A DNA stretch of 33,087 bases from Lentisphaeria bacterium (GCA_017456285.1 JAFTJQ010000085.1:1-33087), one strand, 5' to 3'; counted from the stretch's first letter, positions 1 through 8,995 are shown. A program made the numbers and translations. The notes: generated by a model not told the origin, from the letters alone.

Positions 1-41
1 AAAAGTTGTTGCCTTCGTCCATGAATATGGATAAAAATTTT

Positions 42-78
42 GAGATGTGAAAATTTGAAAAATTTTCGCATCTCTTTT
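42..78 (+). terminator. Hairpin with T-run, probable terminator of a gene left of the window
   Basis: Arms at 42-55 and 61-74 pair over 14 bases with one G-U, a 5-base loop, and TTTT at 75-78. The shape fits a rho-independent terminator for plus-strand transcription entering from the left. No coding region is recognised in 1-206. Confidence 0.5.
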
Positions 79-81
79 GGT

Positions 82-131
82 CAAGGGCTGATGCCCTTGC
101 GTAGGGGTGTGGGGACGGCGTTAGTCCCCAC
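82..131. other. Two small GC-rich hairpins in the 1-206 non-coding stretch
   Basis: CAAGGGC (82-88) pairs with GCCCTTG (93-99) and GTGGGGA (109-115) pairs with TCCCCAC (125-131). Flanking GTAGGGGT and ACCTCTAC could form an outer stem. They lie downstream of the alpha-galactosidase gene on the minus strand, but no T-run follows on that strand, so a terminator role is uncertain. Structured intergenic repeats of this kind may recur in the genome. Confidence 0.4.
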
Positions 132-206
132 AAAAAAACAAAACCTCTACCAACGCCCTCATGACCTTTCAACGGACACTCCATGCGTCCAAATAGCCAT
201 GAATTT

Positions 207-2303
207 TTACTCTACTCGCTCAAAAAGCAGCACATGACCGCTGAATTCAGCGGCATTATGCAATATTACTTTGCCATCTTTAACTTCAATTTCACCCGTA
301 TCAGCGATTGAAAACTTATCGCTTAAACGCCAAGTTCCTTCAGGAAGACGGTATTCAATTGTCTGTTGCGGACGATTAAATGCGTGGAATGCCAGCATTA
401 ATTCTTTGCCGTCACGGCGTACTCGCTCTACAATTTGACAGCCAATCGGGAATGCACGGCTTTTGCTGAAATCGCCTTTGATGTCAGAGATACCGTCTTT
501 CAGAGTCGGAACAAGTTTCAAATAGAAATTCAGAGCTTTTTTGACGATTGCCATTTGTGCTTCATTGAATTTGACTATATCGCCTGATAAGCAGATTCGA
601 CCGAGCATGCCGCCGCTTAAAACGTAGCCCAAGCGTTTGTCATCCGCTTCAGCTCGCAAAACTGCCCAAATCTGATTCTGACGGCAAGGCAAAAGCCGGT
701 GCATTGAGGCGGCAATTATCGGAATTGTTACAAGTTCATGGGCATCGGAAAATGAACTTAAGGCGGTTAATGAACACATTAATGGCTCAATCCTTTGTCC
801 TCCTGAAGCACAATTTTCAATTACTAAATCGGGATTGACCTCCTGCAAGCGTTTGAAAAAATTCTGTGAAGCAATTGCCTGAAGTCTTACTCCTTCGCCG
901 TTTGAGTCAGCATTATCAATGTAGCGACCGACATTCTCATTGTGGTCGACTTTTAAGTAGCCGAAGTTATTATTTTTGAGAAATTGTACAATTCTATCTT
1001 CAACAATTTTTACAGTTTCTTCTTTATTCAAGTCCCAGAATTTGCGAGAGCCAACTACGATTGATTTGCCGTCTTTTTTGAGACAGCAATTATCATGGTC
1101 ATTCCACGCTTTTGATTTAGAACCTACTGCTTCTGCTTCAAACCAGATTCCGGGGATCAGTCCTTTCTCTCGCAATTTATCGGCAACAAATTTAATCCCA
1201 TTCGGGAAAAGACGCTTATTTACTACCCAATCGCCCTGCATTAAGTGCCATTCAGGGGTTTCGTCATCTTGATACCATCCGGCATCCATAACGAGATATT
1301 TAATCGGTAAATCTTTGAGTTTGTCAGCCAAAGGTAAAACATTGTCTTCAGCAGGGCTTCCCCAACTTGTACACCATTCATTGAAAATAATCGGCAAATC
1401 TTCCTCAATCGGCAAATATTTTCGCATTCTATCCATGCCCTGCACCAAAAGATCGCACATTTGATTGAAAGTGCCTCGACAGCAAGTAATTAGAGCAGTG
1501 GGAGCGACAATTTTTTCCTGACTTTTTACCGCCTTTTTCCAATGCCCGAAGTCTCTATCCGCCAAGCCTCCGCTGATACATAAACCTAATGCCCGGTGAA
1601 ATGAATATTCCATCTGCCATGCTCCGCTCCAGCCTAAATATGCACCCCAGCAAATGCCGTTAAAGGGGTCTTCTGCCGCCGCAAATGGGTGGAAACTTGC
1701 AGTCGGCATGAGCCCGCCCTCTCCGAAACGCTCGTTGTAAATCGGGAAAAGCATCGGATAGCGTTCGATATTCCAATCAACCGCCTCGACGGTCTCCTGC
1801 ATGGCTTCACTGCACCAATGAGAACGGAATCGGTGTAATTTCAAGTGGCTGAACTCCTCATTATTCAAACTTTCACCAACTCCGCCCAGGGCAAAACTTT
1901 CTAATAACTCAAGTTCAACTGTTTCACTTGAATCATTGATAAATTCAGTATGCACCTGAAAAACCGGAAAATCATTCTGCCAATTCAGATAGTGGATTAA
2001 ACGGCAATTATCTTCACTGCGAAGTTCGGTAATAATTTCATTTGACTTTACTTGCTGGTCGAAAAAACGAAATCTATTCATTGTCGCATTATAACGCATG
2101 GTGCGACTATTGCCGAAACCGCAACCGCCGCTGTCATGGGGAAATTTAATGCTTGCAATTGGATTTAATTCTTTAAAATTATCTTTCTGTCTTTCTATCC
2201 CTACCGGCGAAAGTGAAAATTCAACCATTCCGCTATCGTGATCAATTCGATAATATACAGAAATATCACCAACAATTTTTTCTAAAAGGACTTCTACATT
2301 CAT
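207..2303 (-). CDS. Alpha-galactosidase-like glycoside hydrolase (GH36 type)
   Basis: A 698-residue protein that would hydrolyse terminal alpha-galactosides. It has an N-terminal beta-sandwich region (about 1-290), a TIM barrel beginning near IIFNEWCTSWG (306-316) and a C-terminal beta domain (about 610-698). Barrel motifs typical of clan GH-D are visible: VMDAGWYQ (338-345), GDWVVNKRLFPNG (357-369) and GIWFEAEAVGS (385-395). KVDHNEN carries the likely nucleophile Asp453, and the SFSDAHE region carries the likely acid/base Asp520 after ENCASGGQR. No signal peptide is seen, so it is probably cytoplasmic and acts on imported oligosaccharides. It is the last gene of an operon after an esterase gene (30 bases between them). 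The Shine-Dalgarno is weak. Exact substrate is uncertain; another GH-D alpha-glycosidase activity is possible. Confidence 0.88.
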   Translation of the reverse strand: MNVEVLLEKIVGDISVYYRIDHDSGMVEFSLSPVGIERQKDNFKELNPIASIKFPHDSGGCGFGNSRTMRYNATMNRFRFFDQQVKSNEIITELRSEDNCRLIHYLNWQNDFPVFQVHTEFINDSSETVELELLESFALGGVGESLNNEEFSHLKLHRFRSHWCSEAMQETVEAVDWNIERYPMLFPIYNERFGEGGLMPTASFHPFAAAEDPFNGICWGAYLGWSGAWQMEYSFHRALGLCISGGLADRDFGHWKKAVKSQEKIVAPTALITCCRGTFNQMCDLLVQGMDRMRKYLPIEEDLPIIFNEWCTSWGSPAEDNVLPLADKLKDLPIKYLVMDAGWYQDDETPEWHLMQGDWVVNKRLFPNGIKFVADKLREKGLIPGIWFEAEAVGSKSKAWNDHDNCCLKKDGKSIVVGSRKFWDLNKEETVKIVEDRIVQFLKNNNFGYLKVDHNENVGRYIDNADSNGEGVRLQAIASQNFFKRLQEVNPDLVIENCASGGQRIEPLMCSLTALSSFSDAHELVTIPIIAASMHRLLPCRQNQIWAVLRAEADDKRLGYVLSGGMLGRICLSGDIVKFNEAQMAIVKKALNFYLKLVPTLKDGISDIKGDFSKSRAFPIGCQIVERVRRDGKELMLAFHAFNRPQQTIEYRLPEGTWRLSDKFSIADTGEIEVKDGKVILHNAAEFSGHVLLFERVE

Positions 2304-2333
2304 TTTGCTTTTTTGCTTTCTTAAAATTCAATT

Positions 2334-3182
2334 TTATTCGCCCAAATAACGCTTTTCTGCCGCTACCTGATAAGCATTAGTGTATTTTTCTAACAGCAAA
2401 GTTTCATTTTCACGAGCTTGCCACTGATTTCGGAGGAAGTTATCTGCGGATTTTACCCAATCAGCAATATCCAAAGTGTCAAGTCCGAGCAACATTCCGT
2501 GCATTCCGTAAGGGAAAAGTCTTAATTCACAGGGGCGTTTTGCCTGAATCATCGCTTCCGCAAAAACGACACTATTACGGTAACTAACCATTTGGTCTGC
2601 TGCCGTAGCCCAGATAAATGCAGGTGGTGCTGAACTTAAATCGGCTTTTTCAAGCGAACACAATTTACGGAGTTCCTCATCGTCGCCGGCTAAGTTTTTA
2701 ATTGTCTGCTGATTACTCCAATCATTAAAAGTTAAAACTCCGTAAACCAGAATCATCGCATCAACTTTGCCGTCAACTTGATCATATTCATCGCCGTCAA
2801 TGGCTTCGATTTTGTCATAAAGAACTCCGATTGAACCTGCCAAGTGTCCGCCTGCAGAGAACCCGCATGATACAATTTTGTCAGCAATAACATTCCACTT
2901 GTCAGCATTGCCGCGGATAAATTTTACCGCACGGATTGCATCCTGCTGTGGTTCAGGATATTTCATCGGGGCAATGCGGTAATCAAGCACAAAAGCATGA
3001 TAACCGAGTTGATTGAAAACCTTTGCTACATGATGTCCCTCGCTATCCTCACAAACCATTCCATATCCCCCTCCGGGAATAACCAAAATTGCAGGGTGTT
3101 TTTCCCCATCTTCAATTAAAAATGGTACGATTGAAGCATGACTTACTTCACGATTTTTCCACAAATAAATTTTTTCACTCAT
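2334..3182 (-). CDS. Alpha/beta-hydrolase esterase (acetyl-xylan esterase/BD-FAE-like)
   Basis: A 282-residue alpha/beta-hydrolase fold enzyme. The oxyanion-hole segment is IPGGGYG (35-41), the nucleophile elbow GFSAGG places Ser109, and ATAADQMV and YGMHGM give the likely Asp196 and His228. This order and length match the small carbohydrate-deacetylating or feruloyl esterases found in polysaccharide-use clusters. There is no signal peptide, so it likely acts in the cytoplasm, for example removing acetyl groups from imported oligosaccharides. It sits between a nucleoside hydrolase gene (23 bases upstream) and the alpha-galactosidase gene, supporting co-transcription. The real ester substrate cannot be told from sequence. 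Confidence 0.85.
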   Translation of the reverse strand: MSEKIYLWKNREVSHASIVPFLIEDGEKHPAILVIPGGGYGMVCEDSEGHHVAKVFNQLGYHAFVLDYRIAPMKYPEPQQDAIRAVKFIRGNADKWNVIADKIVSCGFSAGGHLAGSIGVLYDKIEAIDGDEYDQVDGKVDAMILVYGVLTFNDWSNQQTIKNLAGDDEELRKLCSLEKADLSSAPPAFIWATAADQMVSYRNSVVFAEAMIQAKRPCELRLFPYGMHGMLLGLDTLDIADWVKSADNFLRNQWQARENETLLLEKYTNAYQVAAEKRYLGE

Positions 3183-3205
3183 AATATTGCTGTCCCATAA
3201 AAAAA

Positions 3206-4120
3206 TTATTGATTATGTTTTTTTACTCTGTCAAACATATCATTAAAAACCATATCTCTATCAATGTCAATTATTTCCATAATTTTTTCGGTATCATCGG
3301 TATAGTGCCAATAGCACTCATCATCCAACTTCGGTTTGGAGATGATGCGAGTTTTCATTGCTTCAGGAATGGTGATACAGGCAATTGCAGAAATATCCCA
3401 AATAATTTTATTGATTTGGTTATGCCACCAGGAAGCAAAGGTCTCCTTGAGATATTCTCCTGCCGCACCGCCGCCTTTTAAGTTCTCATGCAATTCTTCG
3501 GCGGCGATAGTGAGTTTACCTGCAACATTCCAGCATGGGATACGGATAAATTTCGCCTTTGATTCAACCATGACTTGAGCGGCAATTATATCGCCTTGCA
3601 AATTAAACTCTCTCGGAGTTTTATCGTAATCAATTTCATGTCCGCCGAGCCAGATTATTACGATATTTTCGGCAATTTCAGGAGCTTTAATCAGAGCTGA
3701 AGCGACATTTGTTACTGCTCCGATTGCGACGACAAAAAGTTTTTCATCACGAGCGGCGGCTTTTTTTGCTTCGCTGATAATGAAATCGACGGCTTCAGAT
3801 TGAACATATTCGCTTTTGTTTTTCAGAATGTTTGTTGAGCCTTTGAGTGCAGGAATTTTGTCTCGCAGTTTCAAAACGTCCAGAATTTTGCAAATTTCCT
3901 GATAACTTTTTTCCATGCCGTCGGCGTAACTGGCAGCGCGGCTGTTAAAAAATAATTCGGCGGTAATTCCCTTTAAATTAATTTTATCCGGAGACATAAT
4001 CGCATAGACAACCGCAAATTGGTCGTCAATTTCATTGAATGTATCAGTATCCAGAATGACCGGTACCGGATAGGAATTTGCAACAATTTCAAAACTTTCA
4101 TCGACAAAATTTTTGCTCAT
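3206..4120 (-). CDS. Nucleoside hydrolase-like protein (IunH family)
   Basis: A 304-residue member of the inosine-uridine preferring nucleoside hydrolase fold, which cleaves N-glycosidic bonds of ribonucleosides with a bound calcium. The N-terminal metal motif DTDTFNEIDDQ (about 24-34) replaces the usual DTDPGxDDA. GAVTN (about 133-137) and EFN (about 170-172) match other family blocks. The C-terminal block normally HDPLA reads WDISA, keeping the metal-binding Asp (about 241) but replacing the active-site His with Trp. Substrate or rate may therefore differ from classical enzymes. A strong AAGGAG lies 8 bases before the ATG. It is first in the operon with the esterase and alpha-galactosidase, so the substrate may be a sugar-linked compound rather than a nucleoside. 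Confidence 0.85.
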   Translation of the reverse strand: MSKNFVDESFEIVANSYPVPVILDTDTFNEIDDQFAVVYAIMSPDKINLKGITAELFFNSRAASYADGMEKSYQEICKILDVLKLRDKIPALKGSTNILKNKSEYVQSEAVDFIISEAKKAAARDEKLFVVAIGAVTNVASALIKAPEIAENIVIIWLGGHEIDYDKTPREFNLQGDIIAAQVMVESKAKFIRIPCWNVAGKLTIAAEELHENLKGGGAAGEYLKETFASWWHNQINKIIWDISAIACITIPEAMKTRIISKPKLDDECYWHYTDDTEKIMEIIDIDRDMVFNDMFDRVKKHNQ

Positions 4121-4138
4121 TTTTTTATCTCCTTGTAG

Positions 4139-4165
4139 TTAATCATCAGCAATTTTTTTGTTCAT
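4139..4165 (-). other. Possible 8-codon leader ORF before the nucleoside hydrolase
   Basis: ATG at 4163-4165 opens MNKKIADD and stops with TAA at 4139-4141, immediately before the AAGGAG of the next gene. It could be a translated leader or simply chance; its own ribosome binding site is weak. Confidence 0.15.
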
Positions 4166-4171
4166 TTTCTT

Positions 4172-4199
4172 AAAATATCACGTTAAAAACTATTTGCAA
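4172..4199 (-). promoter_or_regulatory. Probable promoter of the nucleoside hydrolase/esterase/galactosidase operon
   Basis: On the minus strand TTGCAA (4194-4199) stands 16 bases before TATTTT (4172-4177). The -35 is inside a perfect palindrome ATTTGCAAAT (4192-4201), which could be an operator for a sugar-responsive repressor. The operator idea is inference. Confidence 0.4.
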
Positions 4200-4242
4200 A
4201 TTTTTTAATAATATTTTTAGCTTTTTTTTGTGCTTATCGGTA

Positions 4243-4271
4243 TTGAAAATCGTGCCTTTTAGTAGTATATT
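4243..4271 (+). promoter_or_regulatory. Probable sigma70 promoter of the helicase gene
   Basis: TTGAAA (4243-4248) and TATATT (4266-4271) are 17 bases apart, and the gene starts at 4311. This gives a short leader of about 32 bases. Confidence 0.6.
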
Positions 4272-4310
4272 ATCAGGACTGTAAACTATTGGATTGAAGT
4301 TATAAAAAAT

Positions 4311-6611
4311 ATGATAAAGCCGAAAAATAAAAGTTTTGACGAATTAGAGAAATTTTCAGACATGCAGTATGAGAATATCGAAGAGGTTTTTGAGGAAGAT
4401 TTTGCTTTAGAAAACAGCTTCGATGATGATGATATTTGCGTGACTTTCGGGCGTGGTGAGATTGCTGAAATTATTGAAGATGAAGAAATTATGCTCAATG
4501 ACTTCAAAGAATTCGATGATGATAATTGGAATGAATTTGAGGATAGTGCTGAAGATGGTGATTGGAGTGATGATATATCATTAGAGCAGGCACTTGCGAT
4601 GTCGGATGAGGTAATGGATTTTGAAACGGAGCATTGCACCGAGGAGTTGCTTGCAAATTTGCGGAGAGAGGTTGAGGATTTTTTTAAGGAAGATGGAGTT
4701 CTAACTCAAAAATCCACCGAAATAAGTGGGCGTCAGGGTGAATATCGGCCGCAGCAATCGGCAATGGCTTTGAAAATTGTCGAAGCAATCGGCAAAGGCG
4801 AGAATTTGTGTGTCGAAGCCCCGACCGGAGTAGGGAAAAGTTTTGCCTATTTAATTCCGCTGATTTATCGGGCGAAATTCGCTAAATTTCCTGCGGTAAT
4901 CAGTACGGAGACCATTAATTTGCAGGAGCAGTTGATAGAGAAAGATATTCCTTTCCTGCAAAAAATTCTCGGACTTGATTTCAAAGCGGTAATTGCCAAA
5001 GGGCGAAGTAATTACTTGTGTTTGCGGCGATTGGCGATGCTTAATGGTGACTTGCGAGATTCGCTTTTGCCTAACCCCTCAATGGTGCTGGAACTTGAGA
5101 AAATTAATGATTCCCACGATTCAGCAGGTGGAGAAAGAAGCAATTTTAATTGTCGGATATCGAATGAAATTTGGTCGTTGATAGCGTCAGAAACAATTAA
5201 TTGTCAAGGGGTTAAGTGTCCGTTTTATCGTAGATGTTACTATTTTGGGGTTCGAAAATTGTGGGATTCCGCTGATATAATTGTCACTAATCACGCACTG
5301 TTTTTTACCGATTTGCGATTGAAATCAGAGGATGATGATGCTTCGCTATTGCCCAAGTTCGGAATGGCAGTTATCGATGAGGCTCACACATTGGAGGAGA
5401 ATGCGGCAGAGCATTTGGGCTTGTATCTATCCAAAGGCAGTATGATCGGGACAATGAATAAACTCTATAATCCCGAAAACGCTAAAGGTCTGCTATTGAA
5501 AGAGGGTAAAAATGCCCTTGAACTCAGGCGGAAAACTGTTGAACTTCGAGACGAAATTTACGGATTTTTTCACCAGTTTGAAAGTTACTTGACCAAACTT
5601 AATACAACTAATGCCCGAATTAAAAATACAGGGCCGTTTGTTGATACAATCAGTGGGTTGCTTTTGGATTATTCAAGAGCGTTGTCGCAGTATTCAAGCG
5701 AGATTACCGACGCCTCTTTCCGCACCGAAATTGAGGGCTATCAGGCGATAGTTAATGGTTTTATTGACGGGGTGGCGGAGTTTCTGCAAATGACTCGAAG
5801 CAATAGCGTTTACTATATCGAAAGTGAGAAAAATAATCTTATTCTCCGTCGATCGCCGTTGGATATTGCTGAATTATTGCGTGAGATGCTTTTTGATACG
5901 GTCTATCCGGTAATTTTGAGCAGTGCGACTTTGACGATTCGAGGGAAATTTGATTATTTCGCTAATAGGATCGGTTTTACTAATGGTGATAAATTGATAT
6001 TGGATTCGCCGTTTGACCATTCCAAAGTTAAACTTTTTGTGCCGAAAAATATGGTTGAAGCGACCCATGCGGACTATCAGAAAATTTTGGTTGCTTACAT
6101 TAAAGAATTTTTGCGTCAAACTCACGGCAAAGCTTTTGTACTTTTTACGAGTTACAGTTTGCTTCGTCAAGTTGCCGATGCGATGAGAGAATTTTTTGTC
6201 GAAGAGGGTATTCAATTGCTGGTTCAGGGCGAGAATATGAGCCGGAGTTTGATGTTAAAAGAATTTAAATCGGATGTCGATTCCGTCATTTTCGGTACTG
6301 ACAGTTTCTGGACGGGTGTCGATGTACCCGGAGAGAGTTTGAGCAATGTAATTATTACCAAATTACCTTTTGCCGTGCCGACTAATCCATTGGTCGCCGC
6401 TCGTTGTGAAGAGATTAAAAACCGTGGCGGTAATGAATTTTTTGAGTACAGTGTGCCTGATGCGGTTTTAAAATTCCGACAGGGGATAGGGCGACTTATC
6501 CGCAGTCGTGATGACAGCGGTATAATCGTTATTTTGGATAAAAGAATTATCTCCAAAGGCTACGGCAGGGAGTTTTCTGAATCTATACCGTACCCGATGA
6601 ATATTTTTTAG
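4311..6611 (+). CDS. DinG/XPD-family ATP-dependent DNA helicase with acidic N-terminal extension
   Basis: A 766-residue superfamily 2 helicase. Walker A EAPTGVGKS is at 169-177. Four cysteines at about 237, 298, 303 and 309 have the spacing of the XPD/DinG iron-sulfur cluster. The DEAH box (VIDEAHTLEE) is near 354-363, and motif VI QGIGRLIRS is near the C-terminus. Such enzymes unwind DNA 5' to 3' and process R-loops, flaps or G-quadruplexes in repair. Residues 1-130 are unlike the family: very acidic, with runs such as FDDDD and EDEEI, and without the DnaQ-type exonuclease found in some Gram-positive DinG proteins. The start at 4311 has only a weak Shine-Dalgarno, and a shorter protein from an internal Met (18, 61 or 97) is possible. 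It is transcribed alone, divergently from the hydrolase operon. Confidence 0.9.
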   Translation: MIKPKNKSFDELEKFSDMQYENIEEVFEEDFALENSFDDDDICVTFGRGEIAEIIEDEEIMLNDFKEFDDDNWNEFEDSAEDGDWSDDISLEQALAMSDEVMDFETEHCTEELLANLRREVEDFFKEDGVLTQKSTEISGRQGEYRPQQSAMALKIVEAIGKGENLCVEAPTGVGKSFAYLIPLIYRAKFAKFPAVISTETINLQEQLIEKDIPFLQKILGLDFKAVIAKGRSNYLCLRRLAMLNGDLRDSLLPNPSMVLELEKINDSHDSAGGERSNFNCRISNEIWSLIASETINCQGVKCPFYRRCYYFGVRKLWDSADIIVTNHALFFTDLRLKSEDDDASLLPKFGMAVIDEAHTLEENAAEHLGLYLSKGSMIGTMNKLYNPENAKGLLLKEGKNALELRRKTVELRDEIYGFFHQFESYLTKLNTTNARIKNTGPFVDTISGLLLDYSRALSQYSSEITDASFRTEIEGYQAIVNGFIDGVAEFLQMTRSNSVYYIESEKNNLILRRSPLDIAELLREMLFDTVYPVILSSATLTIRGKFDYFANRIGFTNGDKLILDSPFDHSKVKLFVPKNMVEATHADYQKILVAYIKEFLRQTHGKAFVLFTSYSLLRQVADAMREFFVEEGIQLLVQGENMSRSLMLKEFKSDVDSVIFGTDSFWTGVDVPGESLSNVIITKLPFAVPTNPLVAARCEEIKNRGGNEFFEYSVPDAVLKFRQGIGRLIRSRDDSGIIVILDKRIISKGYGREFSESIPYPMNIF

Positions 6612-6659
6612 TAATTTTGATTTAATGCAGAATTTTTAATTTTTTAATATTTCCCATGT

Positions 6660-6700
6660 AAAAAAACGGCATCAACTTAATAAAATTAAATTGATGCCGT
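6660..6700 (-). terminator. Rho-independent terminator after the propeller/LamG gene
   Basis: ACGGCATCAA (6666-6675) pairs perfectly with TTGATGCCGT (6691-6700). Read on the minus strand, the stem is followed by seven T's (A-run 6660-6666). It lies between two converging genes and may also slow plus-strand transcription from the helicase gene. Confidence 0.85.
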
Positions 6701-6715
6701 ATAAGCTATTAAAAT

Positions 6716-8944
6716 TTATTGTCCGAAGCGATATGAAAAAATATCTGCATCTTTTAACTCAAATAAAATTTTAATCGGGCGATTTGCCAATTGTGAAACA
6801 TCAGCATTGCCGCCCCAAGTAACAGTGCGATTCAAACTGTCATCATAAATTAAATCACAATCTTCAAGCGAATAACCGGGGATTGCTTTACCGGTTTCCG
6901 CATCCTGCAATTCAACTCTGATTGAACCGCGGGCAGAAGTTGAGCAGTTCAAAATCAACATGGTTTTGCCGAAAGGAGCGTAATTCGGATAGAAGCTGTT
7001 TTGCACTCCGTCTTTCGCCAAGCGGTCAATCAATGGCACTGTTTTTTCTGTTTCCATGGTATAGAGAACTCCCTCTTCTTTTTCAAGATTCAAGGTTTTT
7101 TCAGCACCGTTTTCAGCAAGTTCGGCAATTTCTTTTGCCGACATCGCCCGTTTCAAAATCAAGAGGTCATCAGCATAACCTAAAAATGGGCTGTACAACA
7201 TCCCATACGGCGGATAGTCACAGCCGAAACGCAAGTTGCCGAGAGTTGAGTTGATTGCCACATCTTTATACTCCACGTTATTTTCTGCAACTAATTTGCC
7301 ATTCATATAGAGTTTAATTTTGCCATGGTCGATTGTTGCGGCGAAGTGGTGGTGGGTGCTTTTAGCAATCTCTGCTTCCAGTGCCTCTCCCTTGAACTCC
7401 GCCTTGCCGAACGGAGTGTAGTAGCAACGCAATAAAGAGTCTTTGTAAATACTTTTGTGCGGCGCTAAATAGATATGAAAATAGAACATTTGAGCATTTT
7501 TATTAAATCTATCGTATGAAGAGAAAAATCTTCTCTCCTTGCCACGCTCCAAGCGATCAACTTGAATTGCAAAGGTTGCACTTTTGCCGAGTTTATCGGT
7601 ATCAGGAATCTCTTGTGAAATCGGGTAGGGAGCATACAAAACACCCTTGCCGTGATGATGAATATAATTTATACTCCCGCCTTGCTTGATGATTACTTTG
7701 GTTTTGTATAAATCGGATTTAGAGTTTTTCTGTAATTCTTTAGGGGTTTCGGCGAAAGTAAATGCTTTAGTTAAGACAGTACCCTTTTTCATGTTGCTAT
7801 GGATAGAAGCGAATCCGTCTTTTCGGATTGTACAGCGGCGAATTTTCAAGTCATCGCTTTCGCTGTATCCCTCGCTGTAATAGAGAGATAATTCGCCATT
7901 ATTTCCCGGCATATTGATCGGAGTTTCAATCATGCCCCAACTTGCATAATTACAGCGGTTGTACCAGCGATCGTTATTCAAGCCCGGACGCAAAAATGCT
8001 TCTTCAAAAAGATAGAAGTTTTTGCCGTCACGACTGCTCATAAAGCCGCCGTCGCCAAGTCCGATTCGCCAGTTGCCGTTACGGGTTCGGTCATCCCGGA
8101 AAAGCATCGGAAATCCGAGCAAATATTGAGTATCGCCGTAGCGGAGAATGGCATTGGTATAAAAATTCTCATCTTTGTTGTTATCATAAGAGAGCATTTC
8201 TCCATCTGTCCAGTTGCGGAAATCCTTGCTTGTGGCAGTGGCAATTCCTCTCATTCTGCCGACCCAGCGGCGGTAATAAGCAACATAACATTTTCTGACA
8301 TTATCATAAAAAATCAAATTCTGTGAATCAAATTCACCTTTATCCAAAATCGGTTTTTCCTGAACGAGTTTCCAATTAATTCCGTCAGGAGAGACCATGC
8401 CGTAAAGTTTACCGGGTTTTGCCGCATTGAATTGCACTCCTGCCGCGGCTTTGTAAAGTTCATCGGGAGGACAATCGGGATTGGTGTCTTTGAACGGGGT
8501 AAAGCAATGAGTTAAGTGCGGAGGAATATCTAATATATTATTGGCTTTTGAGCCATTAAATTCTACTTTGTTTAAAATCGGACGGGTCCAATTGATTCCG
8601 TCGGTACTCTCGGCAAGGCAGGTAAATTCATGATGTCCTTTGCGGTTAGCACCGATAAGATTCCATAAATTATAGTGGCTCCCATTGTAGTACATGCGGT
8701 ATTTGTCGCCGTCTTTCATAATGGTGAAATAGCATGAAACATTACCCTCATGCTCTCGGTCGAGGACAAAGACAATATCTTTTTCATCGGGTCGATTAAG
8801 TCTGATTTCTGCATTATCCATTTTTTCAATCATCTTGTCGTCAACAAAAAGTTCACGTCCTGAACCTAAATTGACAACTTCTGCATAAAGTGCAGTTGCC
8901 ATTGCTAATAGCGATAATGAAAAAAAAATTTGTTTTTTGAGCAT
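6716..8944 (-). CDS. Secreted five-bladed-propeller glycosidase-like protein with LamG domain
   Basis: A 742-residue exported protein. The N-terminus MLKKQIFFSLSLLAMATALYA is a Sec signal peptide with likely cleavage after ALYA (residue 21). Residues about 25-430 have repeated blade-like motifs (FTCLAESTDGINWTRP, LYGMVSPDGINWKLV, GIATATSKDFRNWTDG, GFMSSRDGKNFYLFEE) as in GH32/GH43-like and sialidase-like propellers. Residues about 440-630 resemble a LamG jelly-roll, with ATIDHGKIKLYMNGKLVAEN and GYADDLLILKRAMSAKEIAE. The last 100 residues form a beta domain with RGSIRVELQDAETGKAIPGY and ending in DADIFSYRF. Together these suggest binding or cleavage of an extracellular glycan. Catalytic acids cannot be assigned confidently. 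An AAAGGA lies about 13 bases before the ATG, farther than usual. The pseudopilin gene lies upstream and the terminator at 9023-9056 separates them. Confidence 0.75.
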   Translation of the reverse strand: MLKKQIFFSLSLLAMATALYAEVVNLGSGRELFVDDKMIEKMDNAEIRLNRPDEKDIVFVLDREHEGNVSCYFTIMKDGDKYRMYYNGSHYNLWNLIGANRKGHHEFTCLAESTDGINWTRPILNKVEFNGSKANNILDIPPHLTHCFTPFKDTNPDCPPDELYKAAAGVQFNAAKPGKLYGMVSPDGINWKLVQEKPILDKGEFDSQNLIFYDNVRKCYVAYYRRWVGRMRGIATATSKDFRNWTDGEMLSYDNNKDENFYTNAILRYGDTQYLLGFPMLFRDDRTRNGNWRIGLGDGGFMSSRDGKNFYLFEEAFLRPGLNNDRWYNRCNYASWGMIETPINMPGNNGELSLYYSEGYSESDDLKIRRCTIRKDGFASIHSNMKKGTVLTKAFTFAETPKELQKNSKSDLYKTKVIIKQGGSINYIHHHGKGVLYAPYPISQEIPDTDKLGKSATFAIQVDRLERGKERRFFSSYDRFNKNAQMFYFHIYLAPHKSIYKDSLLRCYYTPFGKAEFKGEALEAEIAKSTHHHFAATIDHGKIKLYMNGKLVAENNVEYKDVAINSTLGNLRFGCDYPPYGMLYSPFLGYADDLLILKRAMSAKEIAELAENGAEKTLNLEKEEGVLYTMETEKTVPLIDRLAKDGVQNSFYPNYAPFGKTMLILNCSTSARGSIRVELQDAETGKAIPGYSLEDCDLIYDDSLNRTVTWGGNADVSQLANRPIKILFELKDADIFSYRFGQ

Positions 8945-8995
8945 TTTTTAAAAAATTCCTTTCGCTTTATTAAGTTTTTCAGGTTTTTGCCCCCA

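Noticed and set aside
40-237. 65-codon plus-strand frame at the window start
   Set aside because: It runs through the terminator and GC-rich hairpins and into the end of the alpha-galactosidase gene; no ribosome site or domain.
4286-4639. 117-codon minus-strand Ser-rich frame
   Set aside because: It is the antisense of the acidic N-terminal part of the helicase gene.
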